Origin: a bacterium
Lineage (GTDB): Bacteria; Cyanobacteriota; Vampirovibrionia; Gastranaerophilales; Gastranaerophilaceae
Assembly (NCBI GenBank): GCA_017470815.1
Contig: JAFUXT010000004.1
Span: 1-64,000 of the forward strand
DNA length: 64,000 nt
Direction: 5' to 3'
The notes below the pieces were generated by a model. That model was not told where the DNA came from. It made no database searches and saw only the letters and a program-made list of their open reading frames with translations. The first letter of the stretch is position 1; each line of letters begins with the position of its first letter. The position numbers and the translations under genes were made by a program. Positions 44,153 through 53,907 of this stretch are shown here, piece by piece.

Positions 44153-47100
44153 AAATTGTCACCCCTCCTAACTTCTTCTCACAAGGGGAGGAATCTGTGA
44201 GTAATTCATCAAAAATCATGCTCGGTTCGGAACTTTTTGTTTTGCCGTAGCGGGTTTGTTCTTTGGTGCTTGTAGTGATATAAAGGCGATTTTTTGCTCT
44301 TGTGATTGCGACATACAGAAGTCTTAAATTTTCTTCCAAAATTTCTTTTTTAAGTTCGACATCAGATTTCTTCTTATAATTCTGATTAAGACACCTTATT
44401 TGCTCAATAAAATCGGCATTTTTAAGGTTTACAGAGTCAATTGAGAGCGGAAGATTTTTTTCACTCATTTCGGGCATGAAAACAAGATTAAACTCATCTC
44501 CTTTAGACTTGTGCATAGTCATAATCTGAACTTTGCCCTGCAAGGATTTTTTATCGTCTTCATCTTCTTCGCTAAAAAACTTAAATCCGCTCAAATTGGG
44601 GCGTTTAGAAAGTTCTGCAAGCCTTTCGACTGCATAAGAAAGAGAATTGTTTTTTATGCAAATTCGTTTTATAAGTGTCGAAATCAGATGAATATTTGAT
44701 TTGTCAATTTCTGATTTCATAATTCCCAAATCCTGTGCAACTTTTACCACAAGTTCATTTGGCGGTAATGTACAAAGCGAAATCCAATAGTTTACATCCC
44801 AGTAAAACTGTTCTAAACTTTGGTTGTTCAAATTGTCGCAATTTATCTGTATAAAAGGATTTTCGTACTTTTTAATTTCTTCACCAAGTCCGTATTTGTA
44901 CCTGCCTGTTTCTGACAATATATCGTAATTTTGCCCTAAAATTTCATTATCAAACGGATGAAGAACAATTTTCATGACGGCAAAAATTGCTCTGAAAACA
45001 GATTTCTGTGCAAGGCATTGATTTCGTGTAATGACTTTAAACCCTGCATTTTCAATCAAATTTTGCCATGCTTCAACCTGATAATTGTTTCTCAAAAGTA
45101 TTCCGACGGTATAATCGGGGTGTTTTGATAAAGTTTCTCTGATAATCTTTAAAACATGGCTTTTTTCTTCTTGTGAAGTATCAAAAATTTCTGAAATTAC
45201 TGCATTTTTTTCAACGGGATTTTTGCCTTCAACAGGTTGCATAAACATTTTAAAAAATGCGTTTTGTGTTGTTTTATCTGCCAAAGATATTGTTACAAGC
45301 CTGTTTGCAAGTTCCCAGACATCTTTGGTACATCTTTGTGAACAGTTCATGCTGACATTATAATTTTCGGTAATAAACTTTCTGAATCCCTCTACATCAG
45401 CATTTGAAAAAGTTGCGGTAATTGACTGGTTTACATCTCCGCATCTGATTATGTTTTTGTACTTCCCCCCTAAAAGTGTGATTAATTTTTGCTGAATTAG
45501 TGATGAATCCTGCGCCTCATCTTCAATCAGATATTGACAAATATTTTGATAATACGCAAGTATATCGGGATTTTCTTCCAATAACTTAACCGAACCTGTC
45601 AGCATATCATCATAATCTATCAGGTTAAATTCTTTTAAGTTTTCAATATAAAATTTATAAAAAGTCGCAAATTTTTGAAGTTTTTTATCGGTTATGTTTT
45701 TGGGTAAAATTCCGCCGTTCATTTTGAAAGTTGATACTGCTCTGTCAAATTCTTCCGCAGTTTTTTGTTCAATACCGAGTTTTTGGGAAATTTCTCTCAA
45801 AATTCTGCCTCTTTGGGAATCGTCGCAAATTTCAAAATCAGCGTTCAGTCCAAGTTTTTCATAGTTGCCGTTTTCTTTTAAAATACGCAGGGCAAGACCA
45901 TGAATTGTGCTGATATTTGGTAATTTAGATGAGTTTTTGCGCACATTTTTTATACGCTCTCTGAAATTTCGTGCAGCAGAATCCATATAGGTCAAAACAA
46001 AGATATTTTCAGGGTTTATCCCTTTATCCAAAAGTTTTATAATGAGTGCAAGCAAAATAGTTGTTTTTCCTGCCCCCGGAACCGCAGAAATTCCCATATA
46101 CCCTTTTTCATAATCAAGGACAGGTTTTTGGTCGGCTCTTGGGGTGATTTTAAAACTTTGTTCGGTATCATTTTCCGATTTTTCATTCTCAGAAGTTATA
46201 ATATATTCTTCTATTCCGCCGTAATTTTCAACCCCGTTTGAATCAAAAAGACTTGAATAACAGAAAATATGTTCTGATGCGCAAAGGCAAAGTTTACGCA
46301 GAACTCTTGCATTTTTGTCTGCCGAAAGTTTTATGTTATCGTCTATGGTGTATGTGTCTTTGTCCCAATCTTTTTGGAATACCCACGCATTGTATAAAGG
46401 ACCTGTATCGGATTTTATCCATTCACTACTTGAAATATCGAGCCAAAACTGATATTTTGTTTGAATGTGATTGTCAATAATCTTTTGCGGTGTAGAAATT
46501 ATAAGGTCATTTTGCTCTATTTCAAGTACAGAATAAGGATTTTCGGAAATAACCGAATTTTCAATCTGTAAAATAATATCTGTTTTTCGTTTATTAAATT
46601 CCGCTCCGAAAATATCCTCAAAATCCCTGATTTGCTTAATAAAAAAGTTGAATTTGTTTATTTCATTTTTGTTAAATTTTTCAAAAGTAAATAATTTATC
46701 ATATATATTAATAATCTGTTCCGAAATTTTCTTGTCTGAAACCGAAAGCGATTGAATAAGTTTTAGAAATTCTGAATATTTTTGTGAATATTCTCTATCC
46801 TCAAATTCATACGGAATAAGTTTTTTGTTTTTTTCAAAGTGATAAAGAATTTTTTGGCAGTATTTAACAGGAATTTTTAAAAATTCCGATAAAATCACAC
46901 GAATATCAAACTCAGAAAGAGAATTTTTCAGTTCGGTATTGAGTTTTAAAACTGTTATTGCCCCAAGTACAAGCCTGTTTTGGATAAGTTTTTCGCTCCC
47001 TGTTAAAAACATCAGGTCAATTGTTTTTAAACTGTTTTTAAGGGTAAATTTGAGCATATCATCAATTACGGGACTGATAATTGATATTTCGCATGGTTTT

Positions 47101-48566
47101 GTGCCGTTTTTAATAATTTCGTTTATTTTATCTATAGCACTTTGCACCATTTGTGAACGCTTTGAAAATGATGTGTAGGAGAAATTTTCGAGTTTGTTGA
47201 ATTCGCCGTCTTTAACATTTGCAAAGAGTTTGTCTGCTACATACCCCCTTTGCCCTTGCAGGGGGCAAAGGTTATTGCAAGCATTTCTGCCCCCTTTCAG
47301 GGGGAAGTCGCCGCAGGCGATAGGGGGTTGTTCATTTATAATTGATTTTAAATATTCAATGCAACCTTCAATATTATTATCAATTTCATTATTGTAAAAT
47401 CGTACAATCTTGTAACCAATGTTTTCTATGTAAAATGTCCTGTATGCATCACTTGAGGATTCTATGTGTTGAGAGCCGTCAATTTCTATTATAATTTTAT
47501 GTTCGGGGCAAGCAAAATCGGCTATATATTTATTATCAATGGGATGTTGCCGCCTGAATTTTATCCCGAGTTGTTCTTTACGAATAAAATTCCATATTTT
47601 TAATTCTTGAATAGTCATGTTTTTTCTCATGCTTCTTGAAAAATTTTTTATATATGGAAGTATTCGAATACCTTTATGTAACCCCCTTTGCCCTTGCAGG
47701 GCATTTCCCCCTTGCAGGGGGCAAAGATTATCATAGGCATTTCTGCCCCCTTTCAGGGAAAAGTCGCCGCAGGCGATAGGGGGTAAATCATTTGAGAATA
47801 TTCCTTTTAGTCTTTCATAATTATTTTTATCCGCACTTAAATATCCGCATCTGCTTGAACCCAAAGGGTCTATTGCAATAAAATATTCCGTTAATTGCAT
47901 AGATAAATATTCCACAAAATCAATACAAATCGGAGTACACTCATCTGCGTCATCTATAAATAAATATTTTATATTTTTAAAATAAGATGTGTTTTTATAG
48001 ATAAAATTGAATAAAAGGCATTGTCTTAAATAGTCAAAGCCGCGCAGTTCGAGAGTTCTGCGCAGAAGTTTTTTAATTGCAAGTGAAGCGTCATCACTAA
48101 AACCCTCTTTTAAAATCTTTGCTCGTTCATCAATTTCGCTTTGTGACAAATTATTCTGAATAATAAGGGAATATCGTCTGAAAATCTGCTGAATTAAAGA
48201 CATTCTTGAATTGTAGCCTTTAAACGGTACTTCTTTTAAAATATCTTTTAATATGAACTGCGAAATTTCTAACCCTGACAAATTCGGCAAAATTACAGGA
48301 TTATCAAAAACATTTCTGTCTTCTAAAAACGCCCAATTATCGCTCACGGTATTATATACAAGCGAATAAAAAGAATGTATTTGCATTTTTTCTATACAAT
48401 CAATATTTAATTTTTCAAAAACTTTTTTGGTAAATTCGTTTTTTAGAGTAGAGTTTTGGACAAGCACAAGAATTTGTGAGGCACTAACTCCCTCATTTAA
48501 AAGTTGAACATATTTGTCAATGAGAATATCCGTTTTGTCAGATACTAAACTTCCCTCAATAAACAT
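44142..48566 (-). CDS. UvrD/AddA-like helicase with in-frame DUF559 insertion
   Basis: The protein has about 1474 residues. The N-terminal module (1-500) looks like a degenerate SF1 helicase: FIEGSLVSDKT replaces Walker A, YLFIDDADECTP resembles motif II. The second module (about 820-1474) is complete: Walker A AVPGAGKTT near 830, DEAQD, GDVNQSITATFSNAD, MTMHKSKGDEFNLVF and LLYVAITRAKNRLYI. Between residues 262 and 441 lies a 180-codon insert carrying a DUF559 nuclease. The ATG at 48566 is preferred to the TTG at 48575. The next gene encodes the matching Fe-S nuclease, so together they likely form an AddAB/RecBCD-like end-resection enzyme. Confidence 0.85.
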   Translation of the reverse strand: MFIEGSLVSDKTDILIDKYVQLLNEGVSASQILVLVQNSTLKNEFTKKVFEKLNIDCIEKMQIHSFYSLVYNTVSDNWAFLEDRNVFDNPVILPNLSGLEISQFILKDILKEVPFKGYNSRMSLIQQIFRRYSLIIQNNLSQSEIDERAKILKEGFSDDASLAIKKLLRRTLELRGFDYLRQCLLFNFIYKNTSYFKNIKYLFIDDADECTPICIDFVEYLSMQLTEYFIAIDPLGSSRCGYLSADKNNYERLKGIFSNDLPPIACGDFSLKGGRNAYDNLCPLQGGNALQGQRGLHKGIRILPYIKNFSRSMRKNMTIQELKIWNFIRKEQLGIKFRRQHPIDNKYIADFACPEHKIIIEIDGSQHIESSSDAYRTFYIENIGYKIVRFYNNEIDNNIEGCIEYLKSIINEQPPIACGDFPLKGGRNACNNLCPLQGQRGYVADKLFANVKDGEFNKLENFSYTSFSKRSQMVQSAIDKINEIIKNGTKPCEISIISPVIDDMLKFTLKNSLKTIDLMFLTGSEKLIQNRLVLGAITVLKLNTELKNSLSEFDIRVILSEFLKIPVKYCQKILYHFEKNKKLIPYEFEDREYSQKYSEFLKLIQSLSVSDKKISEQIINIYDKLFTFEKFNKNEINKFNFFIKQIRDFEDIFGAEFNKRKTDIILQIENSVISENPYSVLEIEQNDLIISTPQKIIDNHIQTKYQFWLDISSSEWIKSDTGPLYNAWVFQKDWDKDTYTIDDNIKLSADKNARVLRKLCLCASEHIFCYSSLFDSNGVENYGGIEEYIITSENEKSENDTEQSFKITPRADQKPVLDYEKGYMGISAVPGAGKTTILLALIIKLLDKGINPENIFVLTYMDSAARNFRERIKNVRKNSSKLPNISTIHGLALRILKENGNYEKLGLNADFEICDDSQRGRILREISQKLGIEQKTAEEFDRAVSTFKMNGGILPKNITDKKLQKFATFYKFYIENLKEFNLIDYDDMLTGSVKLLEENPDILAYYQNICQYLIEDEAQDSSLIQQKLITLLGGKYKNIIRCGDVNQSITATFSNADVEGFRKFITENYNVSMNCSQRCTKDVWELANRLVTISLADKTTQNAFFKMFMQPVEGKNPVEKNAVISEIFDTSQEEKSHVLKIIRETLSKHPDYTVGILLRNNYQVEAWQNLIENAGFKVITRNQCLAQKSVFRAIFAVMKIVLHPFDNEILGQNYDILSETGRYKYGLGEEIKKYENPFIQINCDNLNNQSLEQFYWDVNYWISLCTLPPNELVVKVAQDLGIMKSEIDKSNIHLISTLIKRICIKNNSLSYAVERLAELSKRPNLSGFKFFSEEDEDDKKSLQGKVQIMTMHKSKGDEFNLVFMPEMSEKNLPLSIDSVNLKNADFIEQIRCLNQNYKKKSDVELKKEILEENLRLLYVAITRAKNRLYITTSTKEQTRYGKTKSSEPSMIFDELLTDSSPCEKKLGGVTIYEH
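44158..44206. repeat. CCCCTCC/GGGGAGG palindrome at the helicase 3' end
   Basis: CACCCCTCCTAAC, then CTTCTCACAAGGGGAGG forms a palindrome covering the final codons of the helicase (DSSPCEKKLGGVTI). It may have replaced the original C-terminus. Confidence 0.45.
47244..47783 (-). mobile_element. DUF559 nuclease element between direct repeats, inside the helicase gene
   Basis: A core of 540 bp (exactly 180 codons, on codon boundaries) runs from CCCCC to GGGGG. It is bracketed by two direct repeats (47244-47328 and 47680-47783), each with TGCCCTTGCAGG and CAGGGGGAAGTCGCC-like blocks. Between them, 47331-47630 encodes a DUF559 domain: MRKNMTIQELKIWNFIRKEQ, FRRQHPIDNKYIADF, IIIEIDGSQH and VRFYNNEI. 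DUF559 belongs to the PD-(D/E)XK/Vsr-like nuclease group. No transposase or intein motif is present. It looks like a self-contained repeat-plus-nuclease mobile unit. Confidence 0.75.
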
Positions 48567-48726
48567 ATAGAGCAATACTCCTTATGATGTATATTATCAT
48601 GAAAATACGTCAGAAATGTACATCCTTAATATGATGTTTCAACTTTGAAAATGTTATACCATTGAACTATCGAAAAAGTGTTACGGATACAATTATTTTT
48701 TGTTCAATGGAAGGAGAAACAAGATT

Positions 48727-48951
48727 ATGGCAACAAAAAAAGTTAGTTTGACATTGGAAGAACAAATCGGATTCAGCGCAGGGGAAATTTATGAATATCT
48801 CCATACAAACGGAACTGTATCTTTCTCAAAAATGAAAAAAGATTTAGACCTTAAAGGCAACTTTGCAGATTTAGGTTTGGGCTGGTTAGCAAGAGAAAAC
48901 AAAGTTGAAATTCAACAAAAAGGACCTGCTGTAAAAGTTAGTTTAAGATAA
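48727..48951 (+). CDS. Winged-helix protein (DUF2582-like)
   Basis: The 74-residue protein begins MATKKVSLTLEEQIGFSAG, with GGAAGGAG before the ATG at 48727. It looks like a single winged helix: AGEIYEYLHTNGTVSFSKMKK, then LGLGWLARENKVEIQQKG for the recognition helix and wing. It matches the DUF2582 family of tiny winged-helix proteins, whose role is not established. The open frame extends nine codons upstream without support. A terminator follows. It may bind nucleic acid. Confidence 0.82.
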   Translation: MATKKVSLTLEEQIGFSAGEIYEYLHTNGTVSFSKMKKDLDLKGNFADLGLGWLARENKVEIQQKGPAVKVSLR

Positions 48952-48995
48952 TTATCATATTCACCACTATTTGAAATATATATCAACATACAATT

Positions 48996-49027
48996 AAAAA
49001 GTTCTGCATTACTGTGCAGGACTTTTT
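48996..49027 (+). terminator. Intrinsic terminator
   Basis: AAAAAGTTCTGC and GTGCAGGACTTTTT pair around ATTACT, 45 nt after the stop at 48951. Confidence 0.85.
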
Positions 49028-49039
49028 AAGGTATATAAG

Positions 49040-49121
49040 TTAACAGGCAGATAAGTCCATTTTAGTTATTAATTCTGTAAAGAACTTATTCACTTATAGA
49101 CTTATCTACCTATCGACTTAT
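49040..49121. repeat. AAGT/ACTTAT palindromic repeat before secA
   Basis: The left arm has CAGATAAGTCC; the right arm repeats ACTTAT four times (CTTATTCACTTATAGACTTAT and CGACTTATT). The tandem-motif arm design resembles family C and the repeat before dnaG. Confidence 0.5.
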
Positions 49122-49177
49122 TTTTCATGTTTATGTTAGACTTTAAATATATAAACTTGAGGAGAGGTATCTTAGTT

Positions 49178-51826
49178 ATGATGAAGTGGTTACTAAAAAT
49201 ATTGGGCGACCCTAATGAGAAGAAAATAAAAGCCATGATGGGCATTGTTGACCATATAAATGCGTTAGAACCCGAATTTGCGGCTATGACTGATGAACAG
49301 TTGAGGGCAAAAACAGACGAATTTAAAGAAATTTTATCAAAACGTCCCCGTTCAAATAATTTTAAAGAAGATTTAAAACTTGAAAAAGAAGCATTGGATA
49401 AACTTTTGCCGGAAGCATTTGCGACTGTTCGTGAAGCAGGTAAAAGAGTCTTGAATATGCGTCATTTTGATGTTCAGTTGATAGGCGGATATTTTTTACA
49501 TAACGGACATATTGCAGAAATGAGAACAGGTGAAGGTAAAACTCTTGTTGCAACTCTCCCTGCTTACTTAAATGCCCTGACGGGTAAAGGGGTTCATGTT
49601 ATTACTGTGAACGATTACCTTGCAAAACGTGATAGCGAATGGATGGGCAAAATTTATGAATTTTTGGGATTGACTGTCGGTTGTATTTTGTCTAACGGTG
49701 AAGGGGCAAGAGATTTTGCGCTTAAATATGATGCTTACAGATGTGATATTACTTATGGTACAAATAACGAATTTGGTTTTGATTATTTAAGAGATAATAT
49801 GGCATCTTCAGAAGCTATGCTTGTTCAAAGACCGTTTAATTATGCCATTATTGACGAAGTTGACTCTATTTTGATTGATGAAGCGAGAACACCGTTAATT
49901 ATCAGCGGCCGCCTTTCACAATCGGAAGATACATACAGAACAATGGCAAAAATTGCTCCTCAACTTGAAAAAGAAAAAGATTATACGGTTGATGAGAAAA
50001 ATAAAAATGTTATTTTAACCGAAGATGGTATTGACAGAGCGCAGGAACTTATCGGGGTAAAAGATTTGTTTGATATTAAAACAAACCTTGCGCATCATCT
50101 TTTACAGGCATTAAAAGCAAAAGAACTTTTTGAAAAAGACACCGATTATGTTGTAAAAGACGGCGAGGTTATGATTGTTGATGAGTTTACCGGTCGTATA
50201 ATGGAAGGTCGTCGTTGGTCTGATGGCTTGCATCAGGCGATTGAGGCAAAAGAAGGGGTTGAAATTCAGGACGAAACTCAAACTCTTGCAAGCATTACAT
50301 TCCAAAATCTGTTCAGACTATATCCGAAATTATCAGGTATGACAGGTACTGCGATGACGGAAGAAGCGGAATTTGGCAAAATTTATAACCTTGAAGTTAC
50401 TGCTATTCCTACAAACAAACCGGATATAAGAATTGACCACCCTGATGTTATTTATAAAACGGAAGTTCAAAAATACTTGGCGGTAATTGATGACATTATT
50501 AAACAGCACAAACTCGGGCGTCCTGTTTTGGTCGGTACTGTCAGTATTGAAAAATCCGAATATTTATCTGCGTTATTAAAACAAAGAGGGATTAAACATA
50601 ATGTTTTGAACGCAAAACACCACGAAAAAGAAGCATATATTATTGCTCAGGCAGGCAGATTGGGTGCGGTAACTATTGCAACCAACATGGCAGGTCGTGG
50701 TACTGATATTTTGCTCGGTGGTAACGCAGAATATCTTGCGAAGTCAAATCTTGATGAGCAGGGCATTGATGAGTCAAATCCTGATTATGAAAATCTTAAA
50801 AATCAGGCACTTGAAGAAGCAAGAAAAATAACCGAAGAAGAACATAAGCAAGTTGTAGAAGCAGGCGGGTTACATGTTATAGGAACAGAACGCCATGAGT
50901 CACGCCGTATTGATAACCAGTTAAGAGGTCGTGCTGCTCGTCAGGGTGACCCCGGTTCAACAAGATTTTTCTTATCATTGGAAGATAATTTGATGAGAAT
51001 TTTTGGCGGTGAAGCGATTAAAAATCTTATGAATATGCTTAATCTTCCGGAAAATACCGCTATTGATCATCCGATGATTACAAAAAGAATTAAATCGGCA
51101 CAAAAACGAGTTGAAACTTTCCACTTTGATATAAGAAAACAAGTCCTTGATTATGATGATGTCATAAATATTCAGCGTGAAAAATTTTATCATCAGAGAA
51201 GAAAAGTTCTTGCAGGAAAAGGCTTGTATTCGGATATACTTTATATGATAGAGCAGGAAGTTGACAGAATTTTAGGCAGTTATATTTCGCCAGAAATGAA
51301 AGTGGAAGAATACAATTATGAAGAACTTGAAAAAATGGTCAAAGAACTTCATTCTATTGTTCCTCCGCTATCTAAACTTATTGAAGTAAAAGATATTCAA
51401 AATATGCGTTATGCTCCGATGTATGAAAAGGTTAAAGATTTTGTTATTCAGGCATATAAAGACCACGAAGTCGAAATTATAGAGTTCTATAACAAAATTA
51501 TTGCGGAATACAATTCTGATACTCCCCCGCAAGAACCGTTCAGTGATGATAATGTCGTTAGACAAATGGAAAAAGATGTTCTTTTAAAAGTCGTTGATGC
51601 AAAATGGATAGACCACCTTACAAATGTCAGAATGTTACAAGACAGTATCGGACTTCGTGCTTACGGTCAAAAAGATCCGCTTATTGAGTACAAAAAAGAA
51701 TGTTTTGACCTGTTTAACAAAATGATGTTTGAAATTCAATCTGAAACAGTACAATATCTGTTCAGAACCCGTTTCGGAGTTCAGGTCGTAAATCCTGACG
51801 ATATCGACCCTGATATGATGGTGTAG
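49178..51826 (+). CDS. secA: Preprotein translocase ATPase SecA
   Basis: The 882-residue motor drives export through SecYEG. I start at ATG 49178 after GAGGAGAGG; 17 further codons are open upstream but lack a site. It has Walker A MRTGEGKTLVA, the motif II region IIDEVDSILIDEARTPLI, FQNLFRLYPKLSGMTGTA, TNMAGRGTDILLGG and GRAARQGDPGSTRFFLSLEDNLMR. The protein ends VVNPDDIDPDMMV and lacks the C-terminal zinc-binding SecB-interaction tail. A downstream family C half-repeat follows. Confidence 0.97.
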   Translation: MMKWLLKILGDPNEKKIKAMMGIVDHINALEPEFAAMTDEQLRAKTDEFKEILSKRPRSNNFKEDLKLEKEALDKLLPEAFATVREAGKRVLNMRHFDVQLIGGYFLHNGHIAEMRTGEGKTLVATLPAYLNALTGKGVHVITVNDYLAKRDSEWMGKIYEFLGLTVGCILSNGEGARDFALKYDAYRCDITYGTNNEFGFDYLRDNMASSEAMLVQRPFNYAIIDEVDSILIDEARTPLIISGRLSQSEDTYRTMAKIAPQLEKEKDYTVDEKNKNVILTEDGIDRAQELIGVKDLFDIKTNLAHHLLQALKAKELFEKDTDYVVKDGEVMIVDEFTGRIMEGRRWSDGLHQAIEAKEGVEIQDETQTLASITFQNLFRLYPKLSGMTGTAMTEEAEFGKIYNLEVTAIPTNKPDIRIDHPDVIYKTEVQKYLAVIDDIIKQHKLGRPVLVGTVSIEKSEYLSALLKQRGIKHNVLNAKHHEKEAYIIAQAGRLGAVTIATNMAGRGTDILLGGNAEYLAKSNLDEQGIDESNPDYENLKNQALEEARKITEEEHKQVVEAGGLHVIGTERHESRRIDNQLRGRAARQGDPGSTRFFLSLEDNLMRIFGGEAIKNLMNMLNLPENTAIDHPMITKRIKSAQKRVETFHFDIRKQVLDYDDVINIQREKFYHQRRKVLAGKGLYSDILYMIEQEVDRILGSYISPEMKVEEYNYEELEKMVKELHSIVPPLSKLIEVKDIQNMRYAPMYEKVKDFVIQAYKDHEVEIIEFYNKIIAEYNSDTPPQEPFSDDNVVRQMEKDVLLKVVDAKWIDHLTNVRMLQDSIGLRAYGQKDPLIEYKKECFDLFNKMMFEIQSETVQYLFRTRFGVQVVNPDDIDPDMMV

Positions 51827-51831
51827 ATATG

Positions 51832-51870
51832 CGTGAGTCGTGAACCGTGAATAGTGAATTGACCTTTACG
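51832..51870. repeat. GTGAA repeat half-copy (family C, copy 3)
   Basis: GTGAGTCGTGAACCGTGAAT then AGTGAATTGACCTTTAC matches the left arm of copy 1. No right arm is found, so it may be a remnant. Immediately after, GGTAACTATATAG near 51885 resembles the outer arm of family A. Confidence 0.55.
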
Positions 51871-51981
51871 GGATAAAATATTTGGTAACTATATAGAATT
51901 TACCGCAAGATGTAGTCGTAGTGTGTGAAAAGTAAAGCGTGCTCACAAAATTTGTAAGTTGGGAATATTTACCTAACTTAT

Positions 51982-52191
51982 TTATTCAAATAACTCTTTA
52001 ATTCCGACATTGAAACATTTGCAAAAAGCATCTATGTGAGAAATGAATATTCTCTTTGCTTTAGCCTGCTCAATTTTAATTAAAAAGCATGCGTTTATTC
52101 CTGTTTTTTGTGAAAGTTCTTTGATGGTCAGATTATTTATTTTTCTCAATTTTTTGATATTATTTGCAAGATTTTGTGCATAGTTTTTCAT
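51982..52191 (-). CDS. Very small XRE-family HTH protein
   Basis: The 69-residue protein consists of one Cro/C1 helix-turn-helix: NLANNIKKLRKINNLTIKELS, INACFLIKIEQAKAKRI, and CFNVGIKELFE. There is no effector domain. AAGGAT precedes the ATG. The gene is followed by no partner; upstream is a family A repeat, then a divergent HTH gene at 52442. The two HTH proteins are not close relatives. Its target is unknown. Confidence 0.75.
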   Translation of the reverse strand: MKNYAQNLANNIKKLRKINNLTIKELSQKTGINACFLIKIEQAKAKRIFISHIDAFCKCFNVGIKELFE

Positions 52192-52247
52192 GATTATCCT
52201 TTAATAATTCGTAGGTCTGTGTTGCTACGCCGACAATTAATTCTTCA

Positions 52248-52349
52248 TGTCATTGCGAGCCCGACAGGGCGTGGCAATCCAGCCGTTTTTGTAAATGACA
52301 ACAAAATGCCGGATTGCTTCGTCGGCAATCTTTTGCCTTCTCACAATAA
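52248..52349. repeat. Palindromic repeat (family A, copy 2)
   Basis: It starts TGTCATTGCGAGCCCGACAG, as the inner element at 29-135 does, and includes GGCGTGGCAATCCAGCCG and GGATTGCTTCGTCGG. The right end (CTTCTCACAATAA) has decayed. It sits between the two divergent HTH genes. Confidence 0.8.
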
Positions 52350-52429
52350 TATTATTATATATTATATCGAATTATAATATCTAATAATAAATTAATATAT
52401 ACAATATTGTAATTATATAGTCAAGTATA

Positions 52430-52435
52430 TAAAAT
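52430..52435 (+). promoter_or_regulatory. -10 element, leaderless-type, HTH gene
   Basis: TAAAAT ends exactly 6 nt before the ATG at 52442 and no Shine-Dalgarno is present. Confidence 0.6.
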
Positions 52436-52441
52436 TAAACT

Positions 52442-52663
52442 ATGGACGAACAAAAAATACTTGAAACATTCGGCTTTAATCTTAAAATGTATAGAACTAA
52501 ATTAAAGTTATCACAGGATAATATTGTTGATAAAACGGGTATGAGTAAGGCATATATCAGCAATATTGAGAACGGAAAGCACAATTTGTCTTTAATAAAT
52601 GCTCTCAAATTGTCTGATGCTGTCGGAAAAAATATTGAGAGTATGCTAAAAGAGATTGAATAA
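52442..52663 (+). CDS. Small XRE-family HTH protein
   Basis: The 73-residue protein is a single helix-turn-helix of Cro/C1 type: FGFNLKMYRTKLKLSQDNI, KTGMSKAYISNIENGKHN, then LINALKLSDAVGKNIESML. It has no further domain. It is followed 15 bp later by a family C repeat and then tgt. It could be an autoregulator or a repressor of tgt, but no operator is evident. Confidence 0.8.
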   Translation: MDEQKILETFGFNLKMYRTKLKLSQDNIVDKTGMSKAYISNIENGKHNLSLINALKLSDAVGKNIESMLKEIE

Positions 52664-52678
52664 AATGTCGAAATATGA

Positions 52679-52778
52679 GTGAAATGTGTTTTGTGAATTG
52701 TCTTTATCGGCATTGAAGCACATTTGACAGTTCTCAAATCCGTAAAGATACATTCACATTTCACAATTCACGATTCAC
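52679..52778. repeat. GTGAA/TTCAC palindromic repeat (family C, copy 4)
   Basis: The left arm reads GTGAAATGTGTTTTGTGAAT; the right arm ends CACAATTCACGATTCAC. It ends 10 bp before the tgt ATG, so any tgt promoter must lie in it or in the HTH gene. Confidence 0.75.
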
Positions 52779-52782
52779 TTAA

Positions 52783-53907
<1,125 letters not shown>

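Noticed and set aside
47244..47783. Insert in the helicase gene as an intein
   Set aside because: There is no N-terminal Cys/Ser splice block, no TxxH block and no His-Asn before a Cys/Ser/Thr; direct repeats bound the insert instead.
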